Source: JAWWPY01 sp964412845
GTDB lineage: Bacteria > Actinomycetota > Actinomycetes > Streptosporangiales > Streptosporangiaceae
Reading direction: 5' to 3'
DNA: 31,459 bases
Assembly (NCBI GenBank): GCA_964412845.1
Contig: CAYPQM010000079.1
Location: 1-31,459 of the forward strand
Shown piece after piece: positions 1-7,949 of the stretch. A program made the translations under genes and the position numbers. A model generated the notes under the pieces. It saw nothing but the letters and a program-made list of their open reading frames with translations. It ran no database searches and was not told where the DNA came from. Numbering within the stretch: the stretch's first letter is position 1; the number at the start of each line of letters is the position of its first letter.

Positions 1-1701
1 CGCCGGCTTGAGCTGCAGGATCGTGTATTCGATGTAGGGAATGTTCGGGACCGGGACCATGTAGGGGTTGCTTGAGGACGGCCACCCGGTGTAGTTCCTG
101 GTCGAGTACTCGCTCCATGCCCCGCCGTACAGCAGCGGGACGACCGGGACATCGGTGGACATGATGGTCTCCAGCTTGGTGATGGCCTGCGCCTGGGTGG
201 CACTGTCGCCGGAGCTGGCGAACTGGTTCAGTGCCGTCTGGGCCGCGGGGTTCTTGTACCGCCCCACGTCGCCGCCGGCTGGCTTGCCGATGGGCGCGGT
301 CAGGCTGCTGTCCATCCAGTTGTCGAAGAAGAAGTACGGGTTCGGACCCTGGTTGCTCCAGTGGATCGTCGCGTCGAACGTGCCGTTGGCCACGTCGCCG
401 GCCCACGTGGCCGGGTTGCCGATGCCAGCGGCGGTGACGTCGAAGCCGAGCGCGTTCAGCTGGTGCGCGATCAGCTGCGAGTCGGTGTAGTAGTCGCTGT
501 ACGGGATCGGGTCGGAGATGGAGAAGGTGATCTTCTTCCCGCCCTTGGTCCACTTACCGCCGACCTTGGCCCACCCATCGTGGGTGAGGATGGAGCTGAC
601 CTTGGCCGCGTCGCCGGTGGCCGGGAGGTCGTTGGCCAGTGTCGAGCTGAGCAGGCTGCTCTGGGCGGGCAGCATCAGGCCGCTGGAGGAGGTGGCGGGC
701 GGCTCGTAGCCGGTCTCGCCCTGGGTGGAGAGCTGCTGGCGGTTGACGCCGAAGCTGATCGCCTGGCGCACGGCGGCGTCGTTCAGCGGTGCCTTGGTGA
801 CGTTGAGGAACATCGACACCACGTTGTTGTCGCTGAAGTACGGCACGCTGCTGGTCCAGGTGTGGTTGTCCGTGCTCTTGGACAGGAAGTTGCCCTGGAT
901 GTCGGCAACGTAGTTACCGGCCCAGTCGATCTGGCCACTGGCGATCGGCGGGACGAGGTTGGCGTTCGTGTTGTAGGAGGGGAAGTCGATTTCCGGGACG
1001 TGCACCTTGCTCTTCTGCCAGTACAACGGGTTCTGCTTGAGCGTGTAACCCTGTGGCGAGAACTTGTCGAGCATGAACGGGCCGGTGCCGACCGGGTTCG
1101 GGTCAGCGAATGTGGCCGGGTTGGTGACGGAACTCCAGATGTGCTGCGGAACGATGTACACCTGCCCGATCAGGAACAGGTTGGCGTATTCCGGCGCGGC
1201 AAAGTTGAGCGTCACCGATGTCGCGCTGGATGCCGAGGCACTCGTTACCGCGGGCGCGCCGGAGGAGTAAAGCGAGGGGTTCGCCTTGAGCAGGTTGAAC
1301 GTGTAGGCGACGTCACTCGCGGTGAAGGGCTTGCCGTCGTTCCACTTCACGCCCGCCCGGACCGGGATGGTGAGCGTCTTGCCGCCGTTCGACCAGGTGG
1401 GCTGGCCTGAGGCGAGGAACGGGTTAGGCGCCTGGGTGGGATTCAGCGTGTTGAAGATGTACAGCGGCTCGTTATAGAGGCTGACCGCGTTGGTGACGAA
1501 ACCCGTGGATGTCTGCGAGAACGGGTTGAAGGTGTCGGTCATGGGCGAGAGCGGGGTGCTCTCAACGACCAGCGTCTTGCCAGTCGCCGCTTTGGCACTG
1601 CTCGTGCCACTGGCGTTGCCGCCGCCTGAACTGCCGCAGGCAGCGATCCCCATGGCGAGGACGCTGGCCGCGGCCAGGCTTTTCAGGGCTACATGTTTCA
1701 T
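1..1701 (-). CDS. Family 5 solute-binding lipoprotein of an ABC importer (3' end outside window)
   Basis: The frame is open without a stop from the ATG at 1701 to the left edge, giving 567 residues, so only a short C-terminal part can be missing (family members are usually 530-600 residues). The N-terminus is a lipoprotein signal: a K-containing start, a hydrophobic stretch and the lipobox I19-A-A-C22, followed by a Gly/Ser/Ala linker. Downstream text is typical of DppA/OppA-type proteins (SBP_bac_5), for example VKWNDGKPFTASDVAYTF near residue 110 and a later NDAAVRQAISFGV segment. It would capture substrate outside the membrane for the permeases encoded just upstream. A GGAG-type ribosome site lies about 10 nt before the start. 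It is last in the cluster, 179 bp after the second ATPase. The ligand cannot be read from sequence; the LacI-type regulator of the locus favours an oligosaccharide over a peptide. Confidence 0.9.
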   Translation of the reverse strand, partial: MKHVALKSLAAASVLAMGIAACGSSGGGNASGTSSAKAATGKTLVVESTPLSPMTDTFNPFSQTSTGFVTNAVSLYNEPLYIFNTLNPTQAPNPFLASGQPTWSNGGKTLTIPVRAGVKWNDGKPFTASDVAYTFNLLKANPSLYSSGAPAVTSASASSATSVTLNFAAPEYANLFLIGQVYIVPQHIWSSVTNPATFADPNPVGTGPFMLDKFSPQGYTLKQNPLYWQKSKVHVPEIDFPSYNTNANLVPPIASGQIDWAGNYVADIQGNFLSKSTDNHTWTSSVPYFSDNNVVSMFLNVTKAPLNDAAVRQAISFGVNRQQLSTQGETGYEPPATSSSGLMLPAQSSLLSSTLANDLPATGDAAKVSSILTHDGWAKVGGKWTKGGKKITFSISDPIPYSDYYTDSQLIAHQLNALGFDVTAAGIGNPATWAGDVANGTFDATIHWSNQGPNPYFFFDNWMDSSLTAPIGKPAGGDVGRYKNPAAQTALNQFASSGDSATQAQAITKLETIMSTDVPVVPLLYGGAWSEYSTRNYTGWPSSSNPYMVPVPNIPYIEYTILQLKPA

Positions 1702-1722
1702 TGCTTAAACTCCGTTGTGCCC

Positions 1723-1741
1723 GGCCGGCTCGTCGCCGGCC
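1723..1741 (-). promoter_or_regulatory. Stem-loop between the ATPase genes and the binding-protein gene
   Basis: Perfect 7-bp arms (GGCCGGC and GCCGGCC) flank a 5-nt TCGTC loop, ending about 21 nt before the binding-protein start codon. There is no U-run, so it is not a classical terminator. It could be an mRNA-processing or stability element that lets the binding protein be expressed at a different level from the permeases and ATPases. The rest of the 1702-1880 gap shows no gene. Confidence 0.4.
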
Positions 1742-1880
1742 TGTTGTTAAGGACCGTGTCGGGGTCTATTTGTCAGTGGGGCGGTCTGCGGGTCGGCCGG
1801 GCGCTGCCCCAATACCCGGACTGCAGTTGTGTGCCGTCGTGGGACTCAGGGCGGTACCCGCGACGTGTCAGCCCGGTTCA

Positions 1881-3041
1881 TCACGTCTCCTCTCCCGGGT
1901 CAGGTGTGGATCTGGAAGGCGCGGGCGGGCGGCTATCCGGCCGCCCCGCCAGAGGCCGGGCCTGGTCGGTGTCCAGGCCCTGGGCGTGCAGCCAGCAGGC
2001 GCTCAGGTGGCCGGAGCCGACCTGAGCGTCCGGCGGGGTCTGCTGAGCGCAGACCGCCATCGCATGCGGGCACCGCGGGTGAAAGCGGCAGCCGCTCGGT
2101 GGCGAGACCAGGCTCGGCGGTGAGCCCCGCCCCTGGAGCGACGGCGGCTCGACCCGGTCAGGGTCGGGCGCCGCGCTGAGCAGGAGCTGGGTGTAGGGAT
2201 GGGACGGGTGGTCGGTAACTGACTGGGCCGGCCCGTACTCGACGACCTGGCCTGCGTACATGACGACGATGTCGTCGGCCAGATAGCGCGCGGAAGCGAT
2301 GTCGTGGGTGATGTAGAGGATCGTCAGCCCGTCCCGCTCCCGCAGGTCGCCGAGAAGATTGAGGATGCCAAGCCGGATCGAGACATCGAGCATGGACACG
2401 GGCTCGTCCGCGAGCAGGACTCGCGGGGTGACCGCGAGCGACCGCGCGATCGCCACCCGCTGGCGCTGGCCCCCCGACATCTCGTGCGGGTACTTGCCGA
2501 GGAACTGATCCGCCGGGCTGAGCGAGACCCGCTCCAGGAGGCCCTTGATCGCCTCGTCCAGGCCGGCGCCACGCTTGGCCAGCCCGTGCACCAGGAGCGG
2601 CCGCGCCAGGTGGTACCGCACGTCGTGGACCGGGTTGAGCGACGAGAAGGGATCCTGCAGGACGAGCTGGACGTCCCGCGCGTACTCCCGCCGGTCCCGG
2701 TTCGAAGTCGAGGCGGTGCGGCCGTCGAGCAGCAGCTCACCGGATGTCGGGATGATCAGCCGGGCGAGCATCCGGGCCAGGGTCGACTTGCCCGAGCCGC
2801 TCTCGCCGACCACCGCGGTGATGCCGGCCCGCGACAGGGCGAGCGAGACATCCTCGACCGCGTGCACGACCACCCCTCGTGCCTGGGATGAGTCCCCGGC
2901 CGGCGCGCTGCGCCGGGCGAGCCGCGCGGCCCGCTTCGACCCGCGTTCCCGGTGCACCGGGAAGTGCTTGGTCAGGCCGCGTGCTTCGAGGAGCACCGGG
3001 CCGGTTTCCGGCGGGCTGGTGGTCAGGATGGGTTCGGTCAT
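1881..3041 (-). CDS. Oligopeptide/oligosaccharide ABC transporter ATP-binding protein (DppF/OppF-like)
   Basis: A 386-residue cytoplasmic ATPase that powers import together with its sister ATPase and the two permeases. Visible motifs in order are Walker A GESGSGKST (Lys about 85), Q-loop LVLQDPFSSLNP, signature MSGGQRQRVAIARSL, Walker B VLLADEP, D-loop and H-loop YITHD. The C-terminal oligo_HPY extension has the usual CRFHPRCPHAM cysteine motif. A roughly 30-residue basic insertion (residues about 32-58) precedes the first core strand and is longer than usual. The ATG overlaps the stop of the preceding ATPase gene (ATGA, 3041-3038), so translation is probably coupled. The family is certain; the transported ligand is not. 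Confidence 0.95.
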   Translation of the reverse strand: MTEPILTTSPPETGPVLLEARGLTKHFPVHRERGSKRAARLARRSAPAGDSSQARGVVVHAVEDVSLALSRAGITAVVGESGSGKSTLARMLARLIIPTSGELLLDGRTASTSNRDRREYARDVQLVLQDPFSSLNPVHDVRYHLARPLLVHGLAKRGAGLDEAIKGLLERVSLSPADQFLGKYPHEMSGGQRQRVAIARSLAVTPRVLLADEPVSMLDVSIRLGILNLLGDLRERDGLTILYITHDIASARYLADDIVVMYAGQVVEYGPAQSVTDHPSHPYTQLLLSAAPDPDRVEPPSLQGRGSPPSLVSPPSGCRFHPRCPHAMAVCAQQTPPDAQVGSGHLSACWLHAQGLDTDQARPLAGRPDSRPPAPSRSTPDPGEET

Positions 3042-4156
3042 GACTGGCTCCGCAGGTCGCGGGCGAGCTCGGCAGGGGCGGGCGTGGATCCGTCCTGCAG
3101 CCAGCAGGCGGCCAGCCGGTCGCCCTCCGGCTCCAGGGTCAGCAGCGGCGGGTCATCGACCCGGCACCGGTCCATCACGTAGGGGCAGCGCGGGTGGAAG
3201 ACACACCCGGCGGGCAGGGCACGCAGGTCCGGCGGGGACCCCGGGATTCCGGTCATGTGCCTGCGCGGCCCGTGCAGGGCGGGGAAGGAGTTCAGCAGCC
3301 CAAGGCTGTAGGGGTGCCGGGTGGCGCGGCACAGGCTCTGCGCGCTGGCCCGCTCCACCAGGCGGCCCGCGTACATGACCGCGATCGAGTCGGCGACCTC
3401 GACCAGCAGCGAGAGGTCGTGCGTGATGAACAGGACCGCGAAGCCGAGCCGCTCGCGCAGGATCATCAGCTCTTCGAGGATTTCCCGCTGGGTGACCACG
3501 TCCAGGGCGGTCGTCGGCTCGTCCAGGATGACGATCTGCGGCTCCAGGGCCAGGGCCATCGCGATCATCACGCGCTGCCGCATCCCGCCGGACAGCTCGT
3601 GCGGGTAGCTGCCGAGCCGGTCGGCGGTAATGCCGACCATGGCGAGCAGTTCGCCCGCCCTGGCCCGGGCGGCGGCCCGGTCCATGCCCGGCACGTGCAC
3701 CCGGAGCACGTCGGTGAGCTGCGCGCCGATCCTCAGCACCGGGTTGAGCGCGTTCATGGCACTTTGCAGCACCACGGCGATCTGCGACCACCGCACCGAG
3801 CGCAAGGCATCCTCGTCGAGGGCCAGCAGGTCGACGGTGGGCCCCTCGGCCGGGTGGTACAGCACCGCGCCGCCGGTGATCATCCCCGGAGCGCGGAGCA
3901 ACCGGGTCGCCGCATAGGCGAGCGTGGACTTCCCGCTCCCGCTCTCCCCGGCCAGGCCGAGTACCTCACCCCGGCGCAGCACCAGGTCGGCGCCGATCAC
4001 CGCGTGCACCGCCTCGTCCCCGGCGCCGTAGTCCACGCAGAACTCGCGGATCTCCAGCAAGGGCTCGCCAGTCGTTCGCGGGCTGGCCGCAGGGCGGGTC
4101 AGGGCCGGAGATTTCTGCGCCGGGGTCTGGTCCGTCCGGGCGCTGTCGGCGGTCAC
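3038..4156 (-). CDS. Oligopeptide/oligosaccharide ABC transporter ATP-binding protein (DppD/OppD-like)
   Basis: The 372-residue partner ATPase. The open frame extends further upstream, but that part lies inside the permease gene. The GTG at 4156 is chosen because it overlaps the permease stop (GTGA) and leaves a normal N-terminus of about 30 residues before the LLEIREFCVDYG start of the nucleotide-binding domain. Motifs are Walker A GESGSGKST (Lys76), Q-loop VVLQSAMNALNP, signature LSGGMRQRVMIAMAL, Walker B IVILDEPTTALD and H-loop FITHD. The C-terminal oligo_HPY region carries CVFHPRCPYVMDRC. It forms a heterodimer with the downstream ATPase, as is usual for Dpp/Opp-type importers. Confidence 0.95.
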   Translation of the reverse strand: MTADSARTDQTPAQKSPALTRPAASPRTTGEPLLEIREFCVDYGAGDEAVHAVIGADLVLRRGEVLGLAGESGSGKSTLAYAATRLLRAPGMITGGAVLYHPAEGPTVDLLALDEDALRSVRWSQIAVVLQSAMNALNPVLRIGAQLTDVLRVHVPGMDRAAARARAGELLAMVGITADRLGSYPHELSGGMRQRVMIAMALALEPQIVILDEPTTALDVVTQREILEELMILRERLGFAVLFITHDLSLLVEVADSIAVMYAGRLVERASAQSLCRATRHPYSLGLLNSFPALHGPRRHMTGIPGSPPDLRALPAGCVFHPRCPYVMDRCRVDDPPLLTLEPEGDRLAACWLQDGSTPAPAELARDLRSQS

Positions 4157-5235
4157 GGCTGGCTCTTCTCGCTGGCCCGCACGACCGGGGTCACGCCGAG
4201 CACGAAACGCCGTGGCAGGTTGCCGTGGCCGGCCTTCTTCGCCAGCCGCCGGGTCAGGCCCGCCGCGCGCAGCCGCGGGTTGATGAACTCGTCGATGCCG
4301 AAGTTGAGCAGGGCGAGCGCCGTGCCGAGGAAAGCCACGGCGAACCCGGGTGGCAGGTACCACCACCAGTAGCCGCTGACTTCCGCCTCCGCGCTCTGCG
4401 CCCAGAAGAAGATCGCGCCCCAGCTCCAGTGCTCCGGGTTGACCAGGCCAAGGAAGGCGATGGCGGTGTACGTGCCCACCCCGTACAGCACGGTGAACAG
4501 GAACGACGAGGCCACCACCGGGGTGAGGTTGGGCAGGATCTCGAACCCGATGATCCGCCACTGGCGTTCGCCGATGATCCGGGCGGATTCGACGTAGTCG
4601 CGGCTGCGCAGCGAGAGAGTCTGCGCGCGCAGCACACGCGCTCCCCACGCCCAGCCGGTCGCGCTGATGATGAGCCCGATGAGCAGGTCATTGTTGCCGC
4701 CGGACGGCGGGAGGAAGCCGAAGACCACGATGAGCAGCGGCAGGGCCGGCAGCACAAGGAAGAAGTTGGCCAGCACCGACAGCAGGTCATCGGCCAGGCC
4801 GCTGAGATAGCCGGCGGACACCCCGAGCACGACGGACAGCACCGTGGCGATGACTCCCGAGACGAACGCGACGAAAATGGTGCTCCGTCCGCCGGCCAGC
4901 ATCTGGGAGAACACGTCCTGCTGGAGCTGGGTGGTGCCCAGCCAGTGCGCGCCGGAGGGAGGCTGCGGAACGCCGTTCGTGGTGGACACGCTGGCCGACG
5001 GGTTGAAGGGGGCCAGCCACGGGCCGATGACGGCCAGGATGAGAAAGGCGGCCAGCATCACGAGGCCGACGAGGATCTTCGGTGACCGGGGCAGCTGGAA
5101 CTTCCGCGCCCGGCCGGGCAGCGGAAGGGCCAGCGGTGGCCCGGATGGCGGCCCGGTGCCTGGGTCGGCGAGGCCGGTGCCCGGGAGGCCGCTGCCGGGG
5201 AGGCCGGTGCCTGAAAGGCCGGTGCCGGTGGACAT
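4153..5235 (-). CDS. ABC transporter permease (DppC/OppC-like)
   Basis: A 360-residue inner-membrane permease of the BPD_transp_1 family with about six membrane spans. The first span (KILVGLVMLAAFLILAVIGPWLAPF) is followed by the OppC N-terminal hallmark PSGAHWLGTTQLQQDVFSQ. The EAA loop that docks the ATPases is DYVESARIIGERQWRIIGFE followed by ILPNLTPVV, and the C-terminus ends with NFGIDEFINPRLR. The N-terminus is unusual: about 40 residues precede the first span and begin with four 5-residue units GTGLS/GTGLP/GSGLP/GTGLA, encoded by a 15-bp DNA repeat. The start is 1 bp after the stop of the first permease, and the stop overlaps the GTG of the following ATPase. Confidence 0.95.
   Translation of the reverse strand: MSTGTGLSGTGLPGSGLPGTGLADPGTGPPSGPPLALPLPGRARKFQLPRSPKILVGLVMLAAFLILAVIGPWLAPFNPSASVSTTNGVPQPPSGAHWLGTTQLQQDVFSQMLAGGRSTIFVAFVSGVIATVLSVVLGVSAGYLSGLADDLLSVLANFFLVLPALPLLIVVFGFLPPSGGNNDLLIGLIISATGWAWGARVLRAQTLSLRSRDYVESARIIGERQWRIIGFEILPNLTPVVASSFLFTVLYGVGTYTAIAFLGLVNPEHWSWGAIFFWAQSAEAEVSGYWWWYLPPGFAVAFLGTALALLNFGIDEFINPRLRAAGLTRRLAKKAGHGNLPRRFVLGVTPVVRASEKSQP
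5170..5229 (-). repeat. 15-bp tandem repeat encoding Gly-Thr-Gly-Leu-Pro units
   Basis: Four consecutive 15-bp units related to GAGGCCGGTGCCCGG (plus strand) encode the repeated N-terminal pentapeptide of the DppC-like permease. The frame is kept, so copy number can vary without breaking the gene. The tract lies in the presumed cytoplasmic tail before the first membrane span. Confidence 0.8.
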
Positions 5236-5236
5236 G

Positions 5237-6214
5237 TCAGGCCTCCTGCCTGGTACGTGGGTCTAGGAGCACGTACACGAAGTCCGCAGCCAGGTTTGCG
5301 GCCAGCACGGCGAACGTGATGACCAGGAAGATCCCTTGCAGCAGCGGGTAGTCGCGCGAGCCGACGGCCTGCAGCAGGATGAAGCCCAGTCCCGGGTAGC
5401 TGAAGACGATCTCGGTGAGCAGCGCGCCGGATACCACGAACCCGATCGCCAGCGAGAAGCCGGACACGCTGGGCAGGATGGCGTTCCGCGCCGCGTACCA
5501 GATCACCCGGCCCTTGGGCAGCCCCTTGGCTTGCGCCACCAGGACGTAGTCCTCGTCCATCGTGGTGACCATCACGTTCCGCATGCCGACGATCCAGCCG
5601 GCCGCCGAGCAGAGCACGATCGTCAGGGCGGGTAGCACCGCGTGGCTGAGCACGTCGCCGATGTAGGTCCCGTTGAAGCCGGGGAAATCAAGCTGGCCGT
5701 AGGCGCGGCCGGTCGGGAACCAGCCCAGCCGGGTGGCGAACAGGTCCAGGGCCAGGAATGCGACGAAGAAATACGGTGCGGCCTGGAAGAACGTGGTGGC
5801 GGGCAGCAGGTTGTCGAGCCAGGTTCCGCGCCGCCAGGCGACAAGGATGCCGATCAGCGTGCCCAGCACGAAGCTCAGCACGGTCGCCGTGCCGACCAGG
5901 CCCAGCGTCCAGGGCAGCGCGCCACGGATGACGGTGGTCACCGCAGAGGGGTAGCTGCTCGTCGAGACGCCCAGGTTGCCCTGGACCAGGTTCCACAGGT
6001 AGTGGACGTACTGGCCCCACAGGCCCTCTTTGGTGTTCAGGCCGTACTGCTGTTCCAGGGACCGGATGGTGTTCTGGGTCACCTGGCCCTGCAGCCGGGC
6101 GAGGACCGCCGAGACCGGGTTGCCCGGCATTACCCGCGGGATGAAGAAGTCGACGGTGATCGCGGCCACGGCCGTGACGACGTAGAACGCGATCCTTCTG
6201 GCGAGAACTCGCAT
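5237..6214 (-). CDS. ABC transporter permease (DppB/OppB-like)
   Basis: A 325-residue inner-membrane permease. The frame is open further upstream, but the ATG at 6214 is preferred: it has an AGGGAG ribosome site about 8 nt upstream and starts directly with MRVLARRIAFYVVTAVAAI, the standard DppB-type first span. This is followed by FFIPRVMPGNPVSAV, the family's conserved PGDP-like segment. The EAA loop reads DEDYVLVAQAKGLPKGRV then RNAILPSVSG. The final helix ends with DFVYVLLDPRTRQ, the usual OppB terminus. It starts 2 bp after the regulator's stop codon, so regulator and transporter are probably on one transcript. Confidence 0.95.
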   Translation of the reverse strand: MRVLARRIAFYVVTAVAAITVDFFIPRVMPGNPVSAVLARLQGQVTQNTIRSLEQQYGLNTKEGLWGQYVHYLWNLVQGNLGVSTSSYPSAVTTVIRGALPWTLGLVGTATVLSFVLGTLIGILVAWRRGTWLDNLLPATTFFQAAPYFFVAFLALDLFATRLGWFPTGRAYGQLDFPGFNGTYIGDVLSHAVLPALTIVLCSAAGWIVGMRNVMVTTMDEDYVLVAQAKGLPKGRVIWYAARNAILPSVSGFSLAIGFVVSGALLTEIVFSYPGLGFILLQAVGSRDYPLLQGIFLVITFAVLAANLAADFVYVLLDPRTRQEA

Positions 6215-6216
6215 GG

Positions 6217-7329
6217 CTACATCTCCCTGAGCGCGGGCCGCCACGCGGGCGAGGTGGTTTCTGGCGGGCAGCCGCAGCTCTCGCGGCGGATCAGCCGGGT
6301 GGGCAGGACGATGTCGCGGCCGGACGCCTCGCCATTGCCGATCATGGAAAACAAGATCTCGAATGCGGTGGCGCCGAGTTCCTGGATCGGCTGCCGCACG
6401 GTGGTCAGCTGGGGCCGCAGGTGGCGGGCGACGGGGATGTCGTCGAAGCCGGTCACGGCCACATCCCCGGGCACGTCGATGCCGCGCTGGCCGAGCGCGT
6501 AGACCACGCCGAGCGCCGACTGGTCATTCGCGCACGCGATGGCCTGCGGCAGCGCGTCCGACCTGGCCAGCAGCCGGTCGATGACCCGCGCACCGCCTGC
6601 TGCCGAGTAATTGCCCTGCCAGTGCGGGCCGTCCACGAACGACGCCCCGCCCGCCGCCACCTCAGCCACGAAAGCCGCGCGGCGGGCCAGGTTGTTCGGG
6701 CTGTCGGCGTGCCCGCCCAGGTAGGCCAGGGTGCGGTAGCCGTGGTCCTGGACCAGGTGGCGGGCCAGGTCCCGCATGCCGCCCGCGTTGTCGCCGTCCA
6801 CGTTCGAGGTGCTTTTCGTGCCGGGCCCGGCCAGGGTCACGATGGGGATCTGCCGGGACAGCCGCTCCAGCTGGCCTGGGCCGAGCAGCTGGTCGTGCAG
6901 GATCAGCCCGTCGCTCTTGCGGGCCAGCGCGAAGATCCGCCTGCTGTCGTCGTGGTCGTCCACGTCGACGGAGCAGACCAGCAGGTTGTAGTCCCGGCGC
7001 TGGGCGGCCACCTCAATACCCCGGTTGATCAGGTCGGGGAACTGCAGGCTCTCCTCTTCGTCCTCGAAGACGCCGGCGTCGGTTACGGTCACCGACGGCC
7101 GCCGGATGACGACCCCGATGACCTCCTTCAGCCGGGCGCTCAGCGCCCGCGCCGCGCCGTCCGGGATGAAGCCGAGTTCGGCGACCGCCTGCAGGACGCG
7201 CTCCCGGGTATCGGGCAGCGGATTGCGCCGGCCGTTGAGGACCCGGGAGACAGAAGCGATCGACACGCCGGCCACCCGCGCCACGTCGTAGATCGTGGGC
7301 GGGATGTGACCCGTGTCGCCGTCGTCCAC
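6217..7329 (-). CDS. LacI-family transcriptional regulator of the ABC importer
   Basis: A dimeric repressor of about 370 residues. The N-terminal helix-turn-helix is classic (PTIYDVARVAGVSIASVSRV, then LNGRRNPLPDTRERV), followed by the hinge region GFIPDGAARALSARL and a periplasmic-binding-protein-like effector domain. The sugar-regulator signature near the C-terminus is present (AIACANDQSALGV, AVTGFDDIPVARHLRPQLTTVRQP). The frame allows a GTG at 7350, but the GTG at 7329 has an AAAGGAG ribosome site 7 nt before it and is preferred. Two identical palindromes upstream are its likely operators, so it should repress itself and the importer genes behind it. LacI-family effectors are usually sugars, which suggests the importer moves an oligosaccharide. 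The effector itself is not predictable here. Confidence 0.95.
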   Translation of the reverse strand: MDDGDTGHIPPTIYDVARVAGVSIASVSRVLNGRRNPLPDTRERVLQAVAELGFIPDGAARALSARLKEVIGVVIRRPSVTVTDAGVFEDEEESLQFPDLINRGIEVAAQRRDYNLLVCSVDVDDHDDSRRIFALARKSDGLILHDQLLGPGQLERLSRQIPIVTLAGPGTKSTSNVDGDNAGGMRDLARHLVQDHGYRTLAYLGGHADSPNNLARRAAFVAEVAAGGASFVDGPHWQGNYSAAGGARVIDRLLARSDALPQAIACANDQSALGVVYALGQRGIDVPGDVAVTGFDDIPVARHLRPQLTTVRQPIQELGATAFEILFSMIGNGEASGRDIVLPTRLIRRESCGCPPETTSPAWRPALREM

Positions 7330-7401
7330 CGGCACGCTCCTTTGCGGCACCGCTGTCCTTGCCCGGCGCCTGAGCGCCCAGGAAGGCCCTGTTTCCCATG
7401 T

Positions 7402-7415
7402 GGTAAGCGCTTACC
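7402..7415. promoter_or_regulatory. LacI-type operator O1
   Basis: GGTAAGCGCTTACC is a perfect 14-bp palindrome with the central CG typical of LacI/GalR-family operators. It lies 72 bp before the preferred regulator start, and an identical copy is centred 67 bp further upstream. Confidence 0.85.
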
Positions 7416-7468
7416 GGCCGCGCTCGAAGGGAGCTGTCCCTCTTCCCGCGCTGGTTGTCCGGTAACGA

Positions 7469-7482
7469 GGTAAGCGCTTACC
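7469..7482. promoter_or_regulatory. LacI-type operator O2
   Basis: An exact second copy of GGTAAGCGCTTACC. The 67-bp centre-to-centre distance is about six helical turns, which would allow two dimers to act together or loop the DNA over the regulator's promoter. Confidence 0.85.
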
Positions 7483-7541
7483 AAGCGAGATGTGGGGAGC
7501 GTATTTCGTCCTGGTACGGGACTCAAGTCCTCCGGCTCACT

Positions 7542-7557
7542 GTTACGGGAACGTGAC
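7542..7557. promoter_or_regulatory. Possible weak GlnR-like half site
   Basis: GTTAC, six bases, then GTGAC matches the a-type half sites of the actinomycete GlnR consensus (gTnAC-n6-GaAAC repeats), but the GaAAC partner boxes are not clean. It is weaker than the two sites nearer amt. The surrounding stretch 7483-7815 contains no credible gene. Confidence 0.25.
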
Positions 7558-7815
7558 AGAAGTCCTAACCCGCCGCGTCGCGGGAGACCGGCCGGGTGGC
7601 CGGCCAGGCCGGCCAGAGGCCGGCTGACAGTCACCCGCACGCCAGGTATGCCGCTGGCGGAAGGACTTTCGGCGCTGCCCGCATCCCGGATCCGGCCGCC
7701 TCCCATGGCCCCCGGTGGGCCGGTGACGACCAGCGGCGGGACCGTGCCGCGGGGGGTCATACACGGCCGATCTAGCCTAAAACGCGTGCTGTGCCACGCT
7801 GGTTTTGGTCGCGCC

Positions 7816-7836
7816 GAAACAGGGAAGAAACGTGAC
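7816..7836 (+). promoter_or_regulatory. GlnR-like box 1 upstream of amt
   Basis: GAAAC, six bases, then GAAAC directly followed by GTGAC. GlnR of actinomycetes binds spaced gTnAC and GaAAC boxes before nitrogen genes, including ammonium transporter genes. The 11-bp repeat period fits binding on one DNA face. Confidence 0.45.
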
Positions 7837-7867
7837 TGGCCGGAGGTCCTGCTCCGTTGTCTGCGGC

Positions 7868-7909
7868 GTAACAGTTGGGAAACGTGTCCGAAACCCGCCC
7901 ATGGGAAAC
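7868..7909 (+). promoter_or_regulatory. GlnR-like box 2 upstream of amt
   Basis: GTAAC-n6-GAAAC-n6-GAAAC-n10-GAAAC. The first two boxes and their spacing match the GlnR consensus exactly; the third is GAAAC instead of GTnAC, and the fourth is displaced by 4 bp. A TTGACG hexamer at 7921-7926 could be a -35 element placed just behind the site, as expected for activation under nitrogen limitation. No convincing -10 was found. Confidence 0.55.
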
Positions 7910-7949
7910 ATGAAGCGTTCTTGACGGACACCGAAGTGGCCGGCCGGAT

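Noticed and set aside
361..1410. A 349-codon plus-strand frame opposite the solute-binding protein
   Set aside because: It is the exact antisense frame of the binding-protein gene, rich in Arg/Gly/Val with no family resemblance; the minus strand encodes a lipobox and SBP_bac_5 text.
1723..1741. Rho-independent terminator after the ATPase genes
   Set aside because: Short 7-bp stem without a U-run; kept only as a possible processing or regulatory stem-loop.
4157..4648. N-terminal extension of the DppD-like ATPase
   Set aside because: It overlaps the permease gene in another frame; the GTG at 4156 overlapping the permease stop gives the normal family length.
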